Source: SOKG01 sp964502665
Lineage (GTDB): Bacteria > Chloroflexota > Dehalococcoidia > SZUA-161
Assembly: GCA_964502665.1 (NCBI GenBank)
Contig: CAZCXP010000125.1
Span: forward strand, 1 to 7,392
Length of the DNA: 7,392 nucleotides
Reading direction: 5' to 3'
The translations under genes were made by a program, and so were the position numbers. This document shows, one piece after another, positions 5,579-7,392 of this stretch. The number at the start of each line of letters is the position of its first letter. Position 1 is the stretch's first letter. The notes beneath the pieces were generated by a model that was not told where the DNA came from, ran no database searches, and was given only the letters and a program-made list of their open reading frames with translations.

Positions 5579-7116
5579 TGCGAGCCAATCCCTACCTATA
5601 CGGGCCAATTGTCTCAGGAGACCAGTTTTTTGGTCGTGAGGCCGAACTGCAGCGACTAGTGGCGCGTATCGTCCGAGCAGCCGAGCCAGCCTCGTGCTCT
5701 GTTGTTGGAGAGACGCGGATCGGTAAGTCATCGCTATTAACCAAGTTTGTGGAAATCATTGGAGATCAGCAACCTGGCTTGTTGATTCTGAAATATGACG
5801 TGGGCGCCTCTTTCCAGGCAGGAAGGACTGCGGATTTCTACCGCCAGTTTATCAGTCTCATCCATACGGATCTTAGTCGCTTGCCAGGGTTGGATCACGA
5901 AGCAGCCCTAAGAGCGATGGACTCGGCTACACCCTGGCCAGTTATGGTTAGGAGTATTGAGGCTTTCTTTCGGAGCGTTAAGGAGATTGGTCGTAGACTG
6001 GTGATACTCCTTGATGAGTTTGATTTCATGACCGAACACTTCAAGTTCGATCCCCAAGGGTGGAAGTTACTACGCAGCCTCGGGTATGAGGCCGACTATC
6101 GTGTGTGTTATTTGACGGCTTCGAGACGTTCGGTCGAGGCTCTCGAGCGAGATGCTGGCATATCATCCAATTTTGCGGGGATATTCGGAGACCCCATACG
6201 TCTAGGTCTCATGACCGAAGCAGAAGCGAGACAACTTGTAGACCGGCCGGCAGAACGCGCGGGTTTTCCCTGGTCAGAGGCACAAAGACGACTTGCCCTA
6301 CAGGTGGCCGGTTACCATCCGTATTGTCTCCAAATGACCTGTTTCCATCTTTTTGACTGGCGGGAGCAGGGAATCTTGCCTGATGATGCAAGCGAACAGT
6401 GGGTGATAGAGCGACTGCGTAGCGGGTTTAGAAGTTTCTTTGATCTTCTGCGATTGCGTTTGGAGCGTACAGGGTTGTTCGGTGTTTTGCTCAAGATAGT
6501 CTATGGAGTCCCGTCTACCACGGATGCCCATCAGGTCGAAGAGTTGGTAGATCTAGGCTACATCGTACACCGTGAGGACGAAGGTGACGGCTTCCAGCCA
6601 TTTTCACCTGCTCTGGACTGCTACCTTAAAGTGTGGGGAAGAACTGTGGAACTATGGCCCCTAATGGAGCAAATTGAGTTGGCATTGCGCCGTTTGGTTG
6701 AGACTCGCTATAGAGTTCGATTTGGGGATAGATGGTTGGATGAGATTCGAAAAAAGAATCCAGGCCGCCCATCGCAGGGTGATCAACCAGCGGTGCTCGG
6801 CATGGTGGAAAGTTGGGAGTACAACAGAGACAAGGAGGGCAGAAATCCGTTTGCAGTTGTTGATGGTAGCACCAATCTGATTGATTTCTCCTACATTGGC
6901 GACCTCAAGCAGTTGATCGGCCAGCAGTGGGCTCAGTTCCAGGATATATTTCCTTGGCGAAAACGTGATTTGGATGAACGGCTAGATGTATTGGCCCATG
7001 TTCGTAATCCACGGGCTCACTATCGCCGGATCAGCGATTTTGGGGCATCCAAGGCTGAGATATGCTGCAGGGAGATTCTGGACGCAATACGACCCCATCT
7101 GACCAAGACCGCATAA
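5575..7116 (+). CDS. STAND/AAA-like NTPase with C-terminal HEPN (Swt1-type) RNase-like domain
   Basis: This is a 513-residue cytosolic protein. It begins NPYLYGPIVSGDQFFGREAEL, the same NPY...F.GR lead-in as the upstream NTPase. Walker A is GETRIGKSS (45-53, Lys51) and Walker B is VILLDEFD (Asp147, Glu148). A sensor-like strand YLTASRR follows (179-185), then LVDRPAERAGFP (221-232) and VAGYHPYCLQ (244-253), equivalent to LIERP and TAGSPYYIQ in the neighbour. Residues about 285-352 look like a winged helix. The C-terminal about 150 residues resemble HEPN domains, best the Swt1 type: NLIDFSYIGDLKQLIGQQW followed by RNPRAH (Arg477-His482), the R-x4-H motif of HEPN endoribonucleases. Expected role: NTP-regulated RNA cleavage, acting with the preceding NTPase. 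The start overlaps that gene's stop by ATGA and has AAAGGA upstream, indicating translational coupling. It ends with tandem stops (TAATAA) and appears intact. NTPase assignment is firm; HEPN activity is inferred from the motif. Confidence 0.88.
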   Translation: MMRANPYLYGPIVSGDQFFGREAELQRLVARIVRAAEPASCSVVGETRIGKSSLLTKFVEIIGDQQPGLLILKYDVGASFQAGRTADFYRQFISLIHTDLSRLPGLDHEAALRAMDSATPWPVMVRSIEAFFRSVKEIGRRLVILLDEFDFMTEHFKFDPQGWKLLRSLGYEADYRVCYLTASRRSVEALERDAGISSNFAGIFGDPIRLGLMTEAEARQLVDRPAERAGFPWSEAQRRLALQVAGYHPYCLQMTCFHLFDWREQGILPDDASEQWVIERLRSGFRSFFDLLRLRLERTGLFGVLLKIVYGVPSTTDAHQVEELVDLGYIVHREDEGDGFQPFSPALDCYLKVWGRTVELWPLMEQIELALRRLVETRYRVRFGDRWLDEIRKKNPGRPSQGDQPAVLGMVESWEYNRDKEGRNPFAVVDGSTNLIDFSYIGDLKQLIGQQWAQFQDIFPWRKRDLDERLDVLAHVRNPRAHYRRISDFGASKAEICCREILDAIRPHLTKTA

Positions 7117-7137
7117 TAATCGTGACCATTGAAACCG

Positions 7138-7392
7138 TCAAGGTCTGCAAGCACAGGGGCATTCAACTTCTATCGCACTCATCGCTCTCCTGAACGCCCT
7201 CCAAACCCTGCTCTCCCCCCCAACATCAAATGTCCCCTGCACCGCCTGGGCATTCATGCGAAACATTCCTTCGACCACCGGCGTGAACAACATCGGGATC
7301 ACCGAATGTATTTGAGCCGTCTCCGTTATCCTATCCGTCCCCCTTCGCCTCATCAAAGATGGAGGGGCTTGCTTTTCAGGTGGGTATGGCAA
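7138..7392 (-). CDS. Unrecognised partial leftward ORF at the window edge
   Basis: This 84-codon frame is open from the window edge to TGA (complement of 7138-7140), so its start may lie beyond the window. The sequence, such as VIPMLFTPVVEGMFRMNAQA and ESRVWRAFRRAM, belongs to no family I recognise. The segment is C-rich on the plus strand, unlike the upstream operon, and the opposite strand also has fairly long open stretches. It may be a real C-terminus of a convergent gene or noncoding, repeat-derived sequence. No terminator hairpin is evident in the 21 bases separating it from the HEPN-NTPase gene. Confidence 0.3.
   Translation of the reverse strand: MPYPPEKQAPPSLMRRRGTDRITETAQIHSVIPMLFTPVVEGMFRMNAQAVQGTFDVGGESRVWRAFRRAMSAIEVECPCACRP

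Noticed and set aside
7123..7135. ATTGAAAC, reminiscent of the 3' end of many CRISPR repeats
   Set aside because: It occurs once, with no repeated unit and no regularly spaced copies in the following 250 bases.
7117..7150. Rho-independent terminator after the HEPN-NTPase gene
   Set aside because: Only 4-base complementary words (TTGA/TCAA, GACC/GGTC) are present, with no T-run.

Overview
The window carries one rightward gene block (about 146 to 7116) built around two large multidomain P-loop NTPases, with a short leftward partial ORF at the right edge. Base composition is mid-range (roughly half G+C by eye). There are no rRNA, tRNA or housekeeping genes to anchor taxonomy. Long TPR/STAND-type NTPases in operons are common in Chloroflexota, Cyanobacteria and other bacteria with complex lifestyles; a Chloroflexota-like host is a guess only.

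Layout. (1) 1-145: no good start codon, a perfect 10-bp inverted repeat (39-48/71-80), and an open frame leading into the first gene. (2) 146-622 and 755-1258: two short alpha-helical proteins I do not recognise. They lie in the same frame with no stop between them except the TGA at 620-622, so they may be halves of one broken gene. (3) 1273-5578: a giant gene for a coiled-coil/TPR/beta-sandwich/STAND-like NTPase/winged-helix protein. It is interrupted near its 3' end by a 202-bp MITE-like element (4871-5072). The element has about 25-bp imperfect terminal inverted repeats and a 9-bp target-site duplication. Removing the element plus one duplication copy (211 bp) restores one uninterrupted frame of 1364 codons, and the two halves of a conserved NTPase motif region rejoin exactly. 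(4) 5575-7116: a second NTPase of the same general type, overlapping the previous gene by ATGA. It ends in a HEPN-like domain with an RNPRAH (R-x4-H) motif, the signature of HEPN ribonucleases. (5) 7138-7392: a C-rich segment with an unrecognised partial leftward ORF.

Interpretation. The intact ancestral locus looks like an NTP-dependent conflict/defence or stress-response operon. The TPR-NTPase would be the sensor or scaffold, the second NTPase would carry a HEPN RNase-like effector, and one or two small helical proteins upstream would be adaptors. In this genome the sensor NTPase is split by the element, so the system is probably inactivated or altered, while the effector gene remains intact. 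Domain assignments rest on motifs seen by eye. The defence role is inference.
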